From contig OZ038384.1 of assembly GCA_964036045.1 (NCBI GenBank), forward strand, positions 38,666,844-38,730,843: DNA of 64,000 nucleotides. Reading direction: 5' to 3'. Positions 33,001-44,524 of this stretch are shown one piece after another (the stretch's first letter is position 1; each line of letters begins with the position of its first letter). Under the pieces are notes generated by a model. The model saw only the letters and a list, made by a program, of their open reading frames with translations. It searched no databases and was not told the origin of the DNA. This DNA is from Eutreptiella sp. 'Long Island Sound 2002' (Eukaryota; Euglenozoa; Euglenophyceae; Eutreptiales; Eutreptiaceae). A program made the position numbers and the translations under genes.

Positions 33001-33840
33001 GCTCTTGTGTCGGCAGGGTACGCCAGTGTAGTGTTGCGCTGTGCGGTGGTCGGCTTGGTACACCGGTGCTGTGTTGTGTTTTGTTGTGATGTGCCGCGGT
33101 CGGCTTGGTACGCCGGTGCTGTGCGGTGGTTGGCTTGGTACGCCGCTGCGGTGTCCTGGTGGTGTTGTGTCACGCTGCGGCCGGCTTGGTACGCCGGTGT
33201 GGTGTTTAGTTCTCTTGTCGTCGGCTTGGTACGCCGGTGCTGTGTTGTGTTGTGCCGCGTTGCGCTCTTCGCGCTCTATCGGTGCCCCCTTCTAGTTGGT
33301 CTGTGGCCTGTGGTCTCTTGTGATCCCGCGTTCTCCGTCCCTCTTCTGGCGTCAGCTCCCCTTCTTGCCCGTCCTCTTGGCTGGGGTGTGTGCTGCGCGT
33401 CCCTTGGGCCACCGCTCTTGGCTGGTTCTCGCGGCCCGTGGGGTGTGTGTTCCTTTGCTCAGAGCCCCCTCTCTGCCCCCTCTGCGCGCGATGTGTGTGT
33501 GTTTTCGTCCCGCGTGCGTTGCGCGTTCGTTGTCGCTCTCGTGGTGTTGTGGCGGTGTTGTGTGATGCCGGTGCTGTGTGTGGCGTGTCGGCTTGGTGCG
33601 CCGGTGCTGTGGTTGTGGTGTTGTTGTGTGGTGGTTGTGGGTGTGTGGTGTGTCGGCATGTCGGCTTGGTACGCCAGTGACGTGGCTATGGTGCTGTGGT
33701 GCAGTGGTTGTGGGTGTGTGGTGTGTGATGTGTCGTGTTGGTACGCCGGTGCTATGGTTGTGTTCTGCGGTGGTTGCGGGCCTGTGGTGTGGAGTGTGCC
33801 GGCTTGGCGCGTTGGTGTTGTGTTGTGTTTGAACAAACCA
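33000..33840. repeat. Degenerate GGCTTGGTACGCC-type repeat region
   Basis: The motif TCGGCTTGGTACGCCGGTGC recurs irregularly (near 33049, 33101, 33132, 33184, 33224, 33589, 33660 and 33738), in GT-rich surroundings. The long plus-strand open frame across it (33007-34050) has extreme Cys/Val/Trp composition and is best explained by the repeat. Confidence 0.7.
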
Positions 33841-33891
33841 CTCGACCTTGTAAGGTACAACTATGCAAGGGCATGCAAGATGCACACATAT

Positions 33892-35475
33892 TTAGGTGGC
33901 AACTGCCACACTCACATATATCACCGGGACAGTGGCCACACAATTGGCAACAAACACCATCATCCTTTTCCTCCTCCTCAATGGTTGCCTCCTCCTGTGC
34001 CCACACAGACTCAGACACATGAGGCCAAGGTCCATAGGGTTGATACCTAGTCTGCCTGCGAATACAAAACATAGTAAGGGAAGAGAACCAAGGGAGAAAT
34101 CGGGGTACAAGGGGTAGCTGTTCTTCGAAAAATCAAGAAGGGCCCTACGGAATTCATTGAGAAAGAGGACCCGCTCGAGGGGTTGACATTTTCGGACACT
34201 CATGAGTGGGGGCGGGGTGGAGGGCCACCGGTCCTTGTACTGATTTAAGATCGCCACCTCCTTAGCGTGTGTGGCCTTCAACTTACTCTTCACCACATCA
34301 CGGTACTGAATGCTTGCATGTACTTCAACAGAACCTCCTCCATGCTTTGACTTGTCCTCGTCCTTCTTTTTCCCCACTCGTGCTTTGCAACTACTCTTGA
34401 ATCCGCTTTTCCAAGCCCTACGGCACACAAAATGAATGCTACGTAGTGCACGAGACAAGCCGAGGGTCGTGGCATCCCATCCACCCCATGCACCCCATTC
34501 ACCATACCGATAACGAACTTGGGCTTCGCTACCGGAACCCCCCTGCTTGTCACCGACTGGGCGACCAACCGATCATAGACCTCCTCCCACTCTTCCTCCG
34601 TGAGCCAGATGTCAATCTCTTTTCCCTGGTTTTGGGGCACATCTAAAGGGGAATGGGGAACAAAGAGCCACACGAAAACGGGAAGTGGTACGTGAACATT
34701 GCCATTCACATGTAGAGCCGCGGAACATGGAAACATGGCAACACATGTGCGAACCTTGTCATCGGTGTCTGCTTGCTTCGAGTGTTTCGGTGCCCGTGGC
34801 TTCGCTCTTGGAGGCGGCGATGAGGTGTCCCTTGACTCGAAGCGCGGGAAACCCGTTGTCCGTGGTCTCTTGGGTGATGGCGACTGCGAATCGGGTGAAG
34901 GTGAGGGCAGTGGTGATGCTCAGCGTGGACGCGACACACTTGTTGATGGCGAGCGAGGACAGCGATGTGGTGGGGAAGAAGGCCATACGACAAACTGCTC
35001 AAGGTTCGCGGGGATTGACATGTGTATTCGGCAAACAAAGCACAAAATACAGTAGTTCCGCAGCAGACACCCTGAAGTTGTATCACCACACACCAGGCTC
35101 AGAGTGCCCGTTTGACATTTCGCAACAAACATGGGAGAGGCATGAATGCAGAGAAAGGGGCTCTGTTACAACTGTAACACCGACTGTAGGAAAGATTGGC
35201 CTGGTTTCCTCAATAGCACTGGAAGGTTGAGTCGAAGACAAAGGACAGTTAGGTTCCCCGTAGGTACTGAAATCACCGAAGTAGAGCTCAAGGCAGGCTT
35301 GGGTTCCCCGAAGGTACTTCCTTAGCACTTGCCCCCAGAAGCGATCAACGTAGATGCTCCGGCTTACTTTGTCACTCAACATGGCTACATCACACCTGCC
35401 GTCTCGGGGGCCCACTTGTGGGCGGAATAGCTTCACCCCTGCCTTCTCGGGGTCCCCACAGTGCGGGGAAATCAA
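33892..35475 (-). pseudogene. Unrecognised gene or relic in several frames
   Basis: Coding-like stretches succeed one another on the minus strand in changing frames. These are 35400-35083 (SDKVSRSIYVDRFWGQVLRK, then YGEPNC), 34986-34759 (INKCVASTLSITTALTFTRF), 34736-34290 (EIDIWLTEEEWEEVYDRLVA and PVAKPKFVIGMVNG) and 34458-33892 (QYRDVVKSKLKATHAKEVAI and RVLFLNEFRRALLDFSKNSY). They may be exons or a frameshifted relic. I recognise no family. Confidence 0.35.
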
Positions 35476-35680
35476 TATGGCTACATCGGCCCTGCCTTCT
35501 GGGGGTCCCCATCGTGGGGGAAAATCAATATGGCTACATCACCCCTGCCTTCTCGGGGTCACCATAATGGGGAGAAATCAATATGGCTACATCAACCCCG
35601 CCTTCTCGGGGTCCCCATAGTGGGAAGAAATTCAATATGGCTACACCACCCCTGCCTTCTCGGGGTCCCCATAGTCCAAG
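35386..35680. repeat. Minisatellite of about 57-60 bp, 5-6 copies
   Basis: Each unit has the core ATATGGCTACATCACCCCTG followed by CCTTCTCGGGGTCCCCATAG and TGGGGAGAAATCA. The part GGCTAC(A/C)TCACCCCTGCC is shared with the 85-bp minisatellite at 50.4-51.05 kb. Confidence 0.85.
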
Positions 35681-35737
35681 TATTTGCTGACATCCAAACC
35701 TTCGCATTGCGTGCGCACTGCGTGCACGGCATTCCCA

Positions 35738-36520
35738 AAGCCCCAAGTACAAGCTAACTACATGATGTGGTTTCGAAAGGATTCCTGACACCAGCATAAG
35801 AATCTCGGCCTCGAAAGTGTGCTTGACTCTCTGCCCCGACTCACAAGCCATTCAGCTCGATTTTTATCAACCAAGTGCTCTATGCAAAGCCCTAAGTATA
35901 GGCTAACTACAGCATCTTGTTTTGAAATGATTGCTCACAGCATCAAAGAGAGATGGGCCTGCAAAGTGCACTCAACTATCTGCCTGGATCACAGAAAATG
36001 TGGCTCAATTTTTATCAACCAAGAGCACCATGCAAGGGGGCGTTTTCACACAGCGCGCGCACAGCGCGGGCACAGCGCCAATTATTACGGTGATTATCCA
36101 GGTAACAACCCTGAAAACCACCGACCTACAGAATCATGCACAATTAATTCAAAACTCAAAAATTCAAACATCTGATGCTTGCCATGGGTCCCAGGGACCT
36201 AAATTCTGCCCCCTATAGCCCCGTCCAGTGCAACAGCCATTCAATGACGTCCTTTCAATCTTCTGAACTTACCGAACTCCCGGTGGTGGAGAACAGCCAA
36301 CTTTTCGCACAGCGCGCGCACAGCGCGTGCACAGCGCGCGCACAGCGCACGGTACGCCCCCCAAGACCCCGAGTACGGGCTAGCTCTAGATGTGGTTTTC
36401 CAAGAAATGGTCACAGCACCACAGAGATCTAAGCCTCTAAAATGTGCTCGACTTGCCGCCCAGACTCACAACAGACAACCTACAGGATCGACTTTTGGAT
36501 GAATTTTTCAACTTGTATGT
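35738..36520. repeat. Three diverged copies of a ~150-bp repeat
   Basis: Copies start near 35738, 35889 and 36357. Each runs AG(C)CCC(T/C)AAGTA.(A/G)GGCTA.CT, then a TGTTTTGAAA-like segment, then GTGC(T/A)C(G/A)ACT and a final TTTTTATCAACCAAG-like segment. CACAGCGCGC-type short repeats lie between copies (36045-36085 and 36305-36350). No coding potential is convincing. Confidence 0.6.
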
Positions 36521-38270
36521 CCCATGGCACCTGGTTGGGTCATAAATTCAAACCCCACTCTGGACGTCGGGTGTGGAAAAACCAACAGTGGGAGTTACAG
36601 ATCAAATGGATGACATGCCACTGCACCGTGCACTTGCTACCAAATCAAGCAAATTTCCTTGCAGTCCAGGATGATGGTACATATGCAGAGATGGAAATAG
36701 ACAGCAGCATGTGCAGCAGACAACTTGCAGGAGCACCAAAACTGATATGCCGTGATACAGCACAACAATGTCAATGTGATGCATGAATGTCGAGACAGGG
36801 TGGGAGGTAGGGAACCGGTCAGCCTGTGGCCTGAATGAGCAACTGTACTCCCTGCAGCTTGGCTGCCCCTTCCACCCCAGCGCCAGCACCAGTTGAAGTA
36901 ACCGACGGCGGCTGAGACACTTATTGATGAGGGCCAGAGGATGCCAGACGCCGGTTGAAGGCTAGTTGACGGCTGACTTCCCTTACTGCGTGTCCTGTTC
37001 TGACATGCTCAGTGTGGCCTGTTCACTAATGACGCAAATCCATCACCCTGTGGCCCTTGCTACCGCCCTTCTGATGTATGGGGGTTTCTATTGATGAGCA
37101 TTGAGGCCCTCATTAGACGCGCATGCACAAACAACTGAAATCTATCAACCCTCCTTCCAGTTGTCAACCCTCAAATGCAAGCCCCCCAACTGGGGCACCA
37201 AACATACAGCAGGGGTTCTTCCATCTTCAGCAAGCAGCAACAGGCTGGAGGGCGTGCCTGCCCTGCGCCCGCCAGGTGTGCGGGCGACAGCAGTAGTAAT
37301 CATCCCCATCAGACTTGGGGCATTGGTCAGGCTCCACCATGTGCATGCCTCAGATTCAATTTGAGGTAAGAGACACTCTCTCTTGCGCAAACTGGCCCTT
37401 TAGGGTCCATTTTGCTTTGCAGGCGTCACTGTTATGCGAGACGCTCCATCTGGGCCGTCCTGTAGCATTGTGCACATTCATGGCGTTTTGGAGACAGCAC
37501 TTTGCCGCCAATTCTGACTGCAACATGCAGCCCGTTCAGACTGACTAAACAAATGCATGGCGGCAGCCCAAACGAGGGCTTAACAATGAGATACCAAAGG
37601 CAGTAACCCTTTCGCCACTTCCCCGGCCTCAGATTCACAGGAGAGCGAGGGCGGTTCAGCTGGGGGTCAGTGGGCGGTGTCGGCGGGGCCTCCAGAAGAC
37701 CGGCGTTGTTCGTCCAAAAAAGAGCCCCATGACACATGGTTCCTTCAGGGGGTACAAAGACAGGCCGTGATGGGCACAGCAAGGGCTGGACCATGCCTCC
37801 TTCGTATGTGGTGGTGGGTGTGTGGTTGTTGAGGTGGAAACAGCAAATCACAGGGGTTGCCAGACCCAGGTGGCGTTGTGCTGGGGATGGGATGCTGCAA
37901 TGGTGCCCGGTGGTAACATCGTGCCACTCAAACATCAGAAGGCGCAGAGCACCGACATAAACAAAGAAATAAGAGAACCGAAGCAGCTGAGTGCGGAGGA
38001 CAAAGCAGTGGGTGACGCGGCGAGGCCGTATTGTACAGTATGGACATAGCATGCACGTCGCAAAGGGGGGGGGGGGCGACAGGCCTCAATTTCCTTGTGC
38101 CACTCCCCTCAGCACAGCATATTGCCCCTACAGCATCCCTTCCCCTCCTAGCGTCAGAAAAGAGTACCAAACCATCACAAGTGCTGGCATCGATGATTCT
38201 CACCACCACCAGCATCATCGGTCAATCTCAACTCACCCTTGCATTGCTGCGTCAAAAAAATGCCCAATTC
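36520..38270. other. No gene recognised
   Basis: Short frames only. A G run of 12 lies near 38067. Nothing recognisable is seen on either strand. Confidence 0.3.
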
Positions 38271-38690
38271 TAAAATGTCCTGGTGCCGCTGGTGGTGGTG
38301 CTGTAGCTGGTGGTGCTGGTAGTGCCATTGGTGCTGGTGCTGGTGCTGTGGTGCTGCTGGTGCTGCTGGTGCTGCTGGTGCTGCTGGTGCTGCTGGTTCT
38401 ACTGCTCTGCTGGTGCTGGTGCTGGTGCTGGCCTGCTAGTGCTGGTGCTAGTACTGGTCTTTTTGCTGCTGGCGCCACTGGTGCTGATACCAGTCCTGGT
38501 GGTGGTGGTGGTGATGCTGGTGCTGGTGCTATGGTGGTGATACTGGTGTGGATGGTGCTGGTGCTAGTGAAAGTGCTGGTGCTGGTGCGGGTGGTGCTGG
38601 TGCGGCTGATGCTGGAGGATGTGTTGATGGCGCTGCTGCTGGTGCTGCTGGTGGTGGTGGGTGGTGGTGGTGGTGGTGGGTTGGAAGGGG
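38270..38690. repeat. GGTGCT-type microsatellite
   Basis: Long interrupted array of GGT, GCT and GGTGCT units, ending in GGT repeats. Open frames across it are low complexity. Confidence 0.9.
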
Positions 38691-39065
38691 AAAAAATTGT
38701 GCACGGGGGGGGGGGGGGTTGTTGGAGCCCCTTTTCCAGAACCCCCCCTTTCAGGGCTCACATGAAGGGGACCCCCCACTGGCCGACGGAGGAGGTTGGG
38801 GGGGGGGGGGTGTCCAGAGGTACCCCAACATATATGGCTCAAAGTGGTCCGCACGATGCGCTGAATGTATGATAGGGGAAATTTTTTAACAAAAAAACTC
38901 TTCTGGGCCCCTTCGTGGCGCAGGTGGTGAGTCATCAATGGAATTTCTGGACTAGCCTCTTTGGACTGGCCTGTCACGAGAGCCCCTTTCCCAGACCCCC
39001 CCCCCCCCCCCGCTCCTTCAGGGGGCTGGAACGACACCCCCTCCTGTGCACAAACCTTTTTTCGC
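38690..39065. repeat. Small inverted repeat between two microsatellites
   Basis: The segment 38690-38780 (GGGGAAAAAATTGTGCAC, a G run, then GTTGGAGCCCC) is similar to the reverse complement of about 38979-39065 (GCGAAAAAAGGTTTGTGCAC, then GTTCCAGCCCC). The arms are about 80-90 bp with a spacer of about 200 bp. It could be a small foldback element. Confidence 0.4.
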
Positions 39066-39200
39066 CCTCCCTGCTGCTGGTGGTGCCACTGCTTGTGGTG
39101 CTGTTGCTGGTGCTGCTGGTGCGAGTGATGCTGGTGCTGCTGGTGATTTTGCTGCTTGTGGTGCTGTTGCGCTTGTGCTGGTGCTTGTATTCGCAGCTGA
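39065..39200. repeat. Second GGTGCT-type microsatellite
   Basis: Same composition and orientation as 38270-38690, lying on the other side of the small inverted repeat. Confidence 0.85.
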
Positions 39201-41477
39201 CATGGGCAATACTACTTTGATATTTCCACAACTTTTCCTCGAGTGCACTCGACCTCCCTTTTTCTAAAGGACAGCAGGAGCCAAGATGTTGACAGAACCA
39301 ACCCCTGAGTGTTGTGTAGACATGAAGACTGTTTGGACAAATGTGGAGAGGTGCCAAGCCTCCCTCTCCAGGTTCTAGGAATTTTGGAGAAAAGGGTAGT
39401 ACAGAAGTGCGCAAGCGTGTCCACAAACAGTGAGGATCAGGCGACTTCAAAATCTGCAATTTTCTGCCCAACATCCTCAATGAGTCGGCAAAACCACAAG
39501 TGATCTTCAGGTGCAGAGGAAGGGCCCTGCTTTGCAAGCGGGCACACGCACGCGTCGTAAATGACAGATATCTCAGCCACCGTTTATCAGCCACATCAAA
39601 GCCCCTGGGGGGCGATTCGGGGCCTGGCCAACAGAGAATCCCTCATCGCTATTGCAAACAGTAACGAGCCCCCTTTCGCCCGTTGTGGTCTGTGCTTCTG
39701 TCAGTGTGTTGCTTATTATTTTTTTTGGGGGGGAGACGTTCAAAGAGGGCCTAATTTCCACAAGGCGCACGCACACCCACGCACATGCACACCCACACAC
39801 ATACACGCATGCTCGTATTCCAACGCACGCATGCACTGCACACACGTACCCACACAGCATACAACAACACACAACAACGCCGGGTTTACCACTCCACACG
39901 CTTTCCCACACTCGCATGCATTCCCAGCCACACATCCCCACCTGGCCAAGCGGACTCAAGCAGCTGCTGAAAAAATGGCAGTGTAACACTTGCAGCGTTG
40001 CGCTTTCAGCATGGTCTTACGGCTGCTGGTGGGAATTGCACTCGGACATTTTGAGCGGTTCCGCGGCAAAAGGGATTGCATGCAGAACAAATCAGATATC
40101 TCAAACATCATTGCCAAACATCAGATGACTCTGCACAAGCGAACTCCTCTGGAGCACAGAGGAGGGCAAGGTGCAGGACAGGGGAACCAGTATGAAAATC
40201 AGAAGCCAGGCAACGAAGCTTCACCAATTTCTCGGGAGCGTGGCGGTGTTGTGTTTCAAGTCCTTATAAGTGGCAAAATCCTGAGCACCACCATCCGTGT
40301 GTCAGACGGAAGGCGTTGATCACCCCATTTAGAAGGCAGCCACCCGAGCATCTGGCCCGCCAGCAGGAATATGATGGTAGGTGAATGCTCAGGGCATTGA
40401 CATCACGTATAGCCACTCCACATCCGCATTCTGTGATCCAATTTCATGTTCAAAACATGATACAAGGGCCATACGACTTCGTCTTCAACACATGATACAG
40501 GGGGAATACCACTACATATCATACAAAGGTTTTGCTACAGCTCAAAAACCAACGCATACGTGAACATGGGCCTGATGATCAGGCCAAATTTGGCGTGGCG
40601 GACAAACTGAATGAGGAAATGAAAAATCCCATGTGGCCTTAGAGGAAGACAGCAGGGGGCGACCCAGGGTCCGCTGGCTGGATTGCCAGAGGACAGGGCC
40701 AACGGCAGGTTTTGTGACTAATTCACACGCACCTCTGTGGCCCTAGGATTTTTCTATGGGCGGGAGCAAGTGCTGGCTGGCCATAGTCCTACAGGCACAA
40801 ATAGAGGACCAAGAGTGCAGGGATCAGGAGGACCACAGCAGCAGTGGTAACGATCCATGCAGAGATTACATTCGTTTTACTCAACTTTCCTGTCTTGGAC
40901 AGGCTGGACATCGTGGCTTTACACGGGAGTGTAAGGGACCTTGGACCAGGATTTGGCATGTGTGATAAACGAATCCAGTGGCTGCGAACCAATCCGCAGC
41001 TGTCGCTGGGGCTTTTCGTTGTTAGCCAGCGATTCTGTAGTGCTAGGCACTTCCACAAGCGGCCCACCATGCACAGTGCGCACTTTGTACAAAAACTCGG
41101 ATCCCCCCTGCCCCTTTGCGTGAACAAGCGTGTTGTTTCCACAACTTTTGTAACCATGGATTTTCTGGTCCCAGTTTCTGATTGCAATAGAAATGGTCTG
41201 TTTGCTGTGGTTTGGCAATGGTTTGCTGATTGAGAACGGGATTTGTTGGCTGTGCTGTACATTTTGGTTGTCTAAATGCCTGTGGTATGCTGCAGCGATT
41301 CCCAAAGAGTCTGTTTTTGGGGACCACACTCTGAGCAGGTGTGGCATACCGTCATGGCACAAGGGCCAGTCCTACTGAATCATACAGCTTTTGGTGGGTG
41401 ATGGTCAGGATTGTTCAGTGGCGTGTGACATGGCGGTGGTTCCTGTTGAGGGCACGTTCTTAGCCAAAGTTTGGAGG
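39200..41477. other. No gene recognised
   Basis: Short frames without domains. A CACA/CACGCA-rich microsatellite occupies about 39765-39860. Confidence 0.3.
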
Positions 41478-42404
41478 TCAGGGTGGCTTCAGCTCAGGGA
41501 CGTGGATTTGGTTTTGCTCTTTCTTGAAACTGCACCTTGGACTTGTTATTGGGCTTCTAACAGGTGAGGCTGTCGAAGCTGAAGGTCTGACACTTACGGT
41601 AGCAGCTCTTGTGCTGGGAGATGGTGCTCTCACAATTGGTGACCCAGCAGTGCGGCTGGGAGAGAAGGACTGGACGGTGCTAGGGTGACAGCTTTTGCGA
41701 GCAGGTGGAGAGGCTTGGGAAACTGGGTGGGAAAGTTTGCGCAGGCTCGGGGAGGGATCTTTGGATGGGGTGCTGCGCGGAGGGGACCCCGATTGGTCAG
41801 TTCCAGAAAATTTGCGTATTGGAGAGGCAGAGTGGTCATTCGTAGCCGCTTTGCGATAAAGAGACGAGTGGCGGTCGTTGGGGTAGGAAGATTTGCGGCC
41901 GGTGGAGGCCCTGCGGGCGGGAGAGGAGCCTACATCGTTGAACGAGGCTTTGCGGAGAGATGAGGCAGGTGCCATGGGTCGGGTGGCGGAAAGACCCTTG
42001 GTTAGGCGGGTTAGAGGTGGCGAGGCCTCTCTGTTGCCTGGGGACGGCGTTCTGGTGCAACAGGACGCGGCCCCGGCAGCGGTTGGTGGGGAAAAGAGCA
42101 TGGAGGGTCTGCCAGCTGCCTTGGTTGGGGTGGTGGAGGCCTTGGCAGGGGTGGGGCCTGCTTTCATGAAGGAGGTGGTGGTCCTGATGGCGGGGGACGA
42201 GGCTCTGTTGCTGGGGGAACAAAGGGGGTGCCGCAGGCCTAAATGCGGCGTCCTATCATAGTCACACGCCAACCCTTCCAGCAGGTCCCACACCGAAAAC
42301 TCGTCCTTGATGTGCACTATGGCATCGGCAACAATCGCACAGATCTCCAACTGCCCACATAGATTCTGAGAAGGCAAACAGGGGACAATTGGGACATCCA
42401 CCAC
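41478..42404 (-). CDS. Ser/Pro/Arg-rich, probably disordered protein
   Basis: A 308-codon frame is open from ATG at 42404. The first 50 residues look folded (LEICAIVADAIVHIKDEFSV, then WDLLEGLACDYD). The rest is a low-complexity basic Ser/Pro region with many SP and SPxRK/SxRK patterns (e.g. SASPIRKFSG, PSPSLRKLS, ASPPARKS), typical of disordered, phosphorylated or microtubule- or nucleic-acid-binding tails. It may be an exon of a host gene, since no mobile-element motif is visible. I do not recognise the family. Confidence 0.45.
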   Translation of the reverse strand: MVDVPIVPCLPSQNLCGQLEICAIVADAIVHIKDEFSVWDLLEGLACDYDRTPHLGLRHPLCSPSNRASSPAIRTTTSFMKAGPTPAKASTTPTKAAGRPSMLFSPPTAAGAASCCTRTPSPGNREASPPLTRLTKGLSATRPMAPASSLRKASFNDVGSSPARRASTGRKSSYPNDRHSSLYRKAATNDHSASPIRKFSGTDQSGSPPRSTPSKDPSPSLRKLSHPVSQASPPARKSCHPSTVQSFSPSRTAGSPIVRAPSPSTRAATVSVRPSASTASPVRSPITSPRCSFKKEQNQIHVPELKPP

Positions 42405-42627
42405 TCAAAGCAACGCCAGCCACCAGGCCGCCAAGTACCGCCCTGTGCTAGTGGGAAACGTGGAAAACGTGAGGCAGACTGGGGACTGCAGGGGTGCACA
42501 ACAGGAGGACGGTCACAATGTCTACCAAAGCATGTGCATGGCAGGTACATGGTCCAAAGCCAGCGAATGGGGCAGGAGCCTCAAAGGGGTGTGAAGGGGG
42601 ATGAGCTGGGAGTAGAGTGATGGCTGG

Positions 42628-43340
42628 GATAGGGTGATGACCAGCTTTTAATATCCTTGACGCGCTGTACTATTAACAAGGGCAGGCACCTTTTGTAATC
42701 CTGGACGCTCTTGGGTCGGAAGGGGCCTGTGGGTTAGGGTTACCTATGCCCTATCCCCTCAGTCCCATCCCCCTTCGTGATCCAGCACGACAGAAGGACT
42801 AGGCCACCGAGGTCAGTTGTCCTCCCCCTCTGCCCTCCCGTGGCCCTGCCTTGGGCCATTGGTCCCACTGTGGACGCCGGTGCTGCCCCCTGGCCCCTGT
42901 GAGCCCCCCCTCTCCATTCCTTGGGGGGCACGTGAGGCATGTCCCCACCGTCTCGAAGACCGTGTCTTGCCGCAGCTGCCCCCAAAACGCCTGCCGTGGG
43001 CGCCCCTGCCCCCTAACCACTGGCCCCCTACTAGGTGCACCTCATGATGGCAGAAGCAGCAATGCCGCACCCCCCTGTGCTCCTTTCATGACACCCCCAG
43101 GGCGTGGTGGTGGTCATGGTGGTGATAGTTGGGTGTGTCGTGTGGAGCACAAGGCAGGGGTGTTTCCCACGGGAGTGTCTTCCCTAGGATGTGGTGGCGG
43201 TGGTGGTGGCGGTGGTGGAGTTTGCCATGGGGAGCACGGGGTGGGGGTGCTTTCAACGAGGGTGTCACCCCCAGGGTATAGTGGCGATGATGGTGGTGGT
43301 GGTGGTGGTGGAGCGTGCCGTGTGGAGCTTGGGGCGGGGG
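42628..43340. repeat. Long direct repeat R, left copy (713 bp)
   Basis: It starts GATAGGGTGATGACCAGC and ends GGAGCTTGGGGCGGGGG. It is about 98% identical to 58024-58761 outside a GGT microsatellite, which is shorter here. It ends exactly where the YR retrotransposon begins on the left. It has no convincing gene. Confidence 0.9.
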
Positions 43341-43359
43341 CTTGCTCCTTCACTGGCGC
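43340..43359. repeat. YR element terminal repeat B2
   Basis: GCTTGCTCCTTCACTGGCGC, identical to 43613-43632. In element orientation (minus strand) it is the 3' terminus. Confidence 0.8.
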
Positions 43360-43466
43360 TGGTAGACTCGTGTGCCGTGGCTCTATGATACACTTCTCCA
43401 TGATTGTCATCAATGGTGTCACTGAAGTGTGCGTAAAGTGTCTGGGCGGGTGGGCGGGCCCAAAAC

Positions 43467-43551
43467 TCTTTAAAAGATTCTATAGGGAAAGAGCATATCA
43501 GTGGCATTATGGGGTGAATCCTGTGATTCGCCTAAAGGCGAATCCCTTGAT
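43467..43551. repeat. YR element repeat A2 (85 bp)
   Basis: Matches A1 at 57942-58026 with one mismatch (G at 43486 versus T at 57961). Confidence 0.93.
43525..43544. promoter_or_regulatory. Putative recombinase core site, internal copy
   Basis: GATTCGCCTAAAGGCGAATC is a perfect inverted repeat with 8-bp arms and a 4-bp spacer, like tyrosine-recombinase core sites. A second overlapping inverted pair, GAATCCTGTGATTC, precedes it. Confidence 0.55.
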
Positions 43552-43612
43552 TCCCCCCTTACCTCTTGACATCCACAGCTCGTACATACACAAACACAAA
43601 ACCAACACTGAT

Positions 43613-43632
43613 GCTTGCTCCTTCACTGGCGC
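43613..43632. repeat. YR element repeat B1
   Basis: Exact 20-bp match to the element terminus at 43340-43359, placed 62 bp from A2. Confidence 0.8.
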
Positions 43633-43928
43633 GCCAGGCCCGAAGGGCACCGTAGTTCATCTCTGACTCCCCACACCAAGCTGAGGCTCTCGTGGCGACA
43701 ATATAAGTGGGCGTGCTCGTTCTCTGCAACATGACGCTGCTGTCTCATCCATCGCACTTGCGAGGGGAGCTCCCTTTTATATACCCTGGGCATAATCATG
43801 CTCTGTCAGCACACATGCGTCCCTCCCCCCCTCCCCCCTCCCGCAGCATTACTCCTTCCTTACTCTGACTCTGGAATGCCATGGAAGGCCTGTGCAGGAG
43901 TGACAGTCATCCCCTTGCCAGCCTCGCA

Positions 43929-44453
43929 TCAGTCGGAGTCCTCCTGTTCCAGATCGTCCTTCACAAGCTTGAAAACATCCTTTATGAGGTCAGCTTTGCC
44001 GTTGACGGTGACTCTTTGCACGGCTGTGGCATTGTGGGTGAAGGACACCGTCAGCCTGACTCCCGGCGCCAGTCGCAGCTCGTGGCGGAAGAGGTAAAGG
44101 TGACGTTGGGTTTGGTCTTTGCCCTTCTCAGCAGGCTCGACTCGTGCCATTGCATACCGCGCCCGGGCGCGGCACGTGATCCAACCACAGAAGGTCTGCC
44201 AGGCGTTGTGGAGGTCCCGTTCTGGCACTGGGTGGCACAGCACTATCTCGAAGGACTGCTCGGTCATCGTCCCCAGACGGTATCTGGGCTTTGCTGCATT
44301 GAGGTGTCCTTCCGCTCTCTCCGCCCTCCGTTGCAGCGTGCGCGCCTTCTGCGCCAATTTGCCCTCTGGGCCTCGTGATCCTCGTGGGCGCTTCGATCCC
44401 ACCTTCTCCTCGTCATGGAACTCCTCCTCATTTTGGTCTTCCCACTCAGACAT
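43929..44453 (-). CDS. Small ORF downstream of RNase H in the YR element
   Basis: The frame opens at 44585, overlapping the end of the RT-RNase H ORF. The likely start is the ATG at 44453 (MSEWEDQNEEEFHDEEKVG), giving 174 aa. An acidic N terminus is followed by a basic helical segment (KLAQKARTLQRRAERAEGHL) and a folded-looking C-terminal half (TEQSFEIVLCHPVP, WQTFCGWITCRARARY, LRLAPGVRLTVSFTHNATAV). DIRS-type elements often have extra ORFs here, but I see no methyltransferase motif. Function unknown. Confidence 0.55.
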   Translation of the reverse strand: MSEWEDQNEEEFHDEEKVGSKRPRGSRGPEGKLAQKARTLQRRAERAEGHLNAAKPRYRLGTMTEQSFEIVLCHPVPERDLHNAWQTFCGWITCRARARYAMARVEPAEKGKDQTQRHLYLFRHELRLAPGVRLTVSFTHNATAVQRVTVNGKADLIKDVFKLVKDDLEQEDSD

Positions 44454-44524
44454 GTTGCCAGGGCCTGCTATAGCAAAAGAGGGGACACGCAAGCCATCGC
44501 CCATGCGAGGATTGTTTCCCCCTT

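Noticed and set aside
33007-34050. A 347-codon plus-strand open frame
   Set aside because: Its composition (Cys, Val, Trp, Gly) follows the GGCTTGGTACGCC repeat and GT-rich sequence. The credible coding in the right part is on the other strand.
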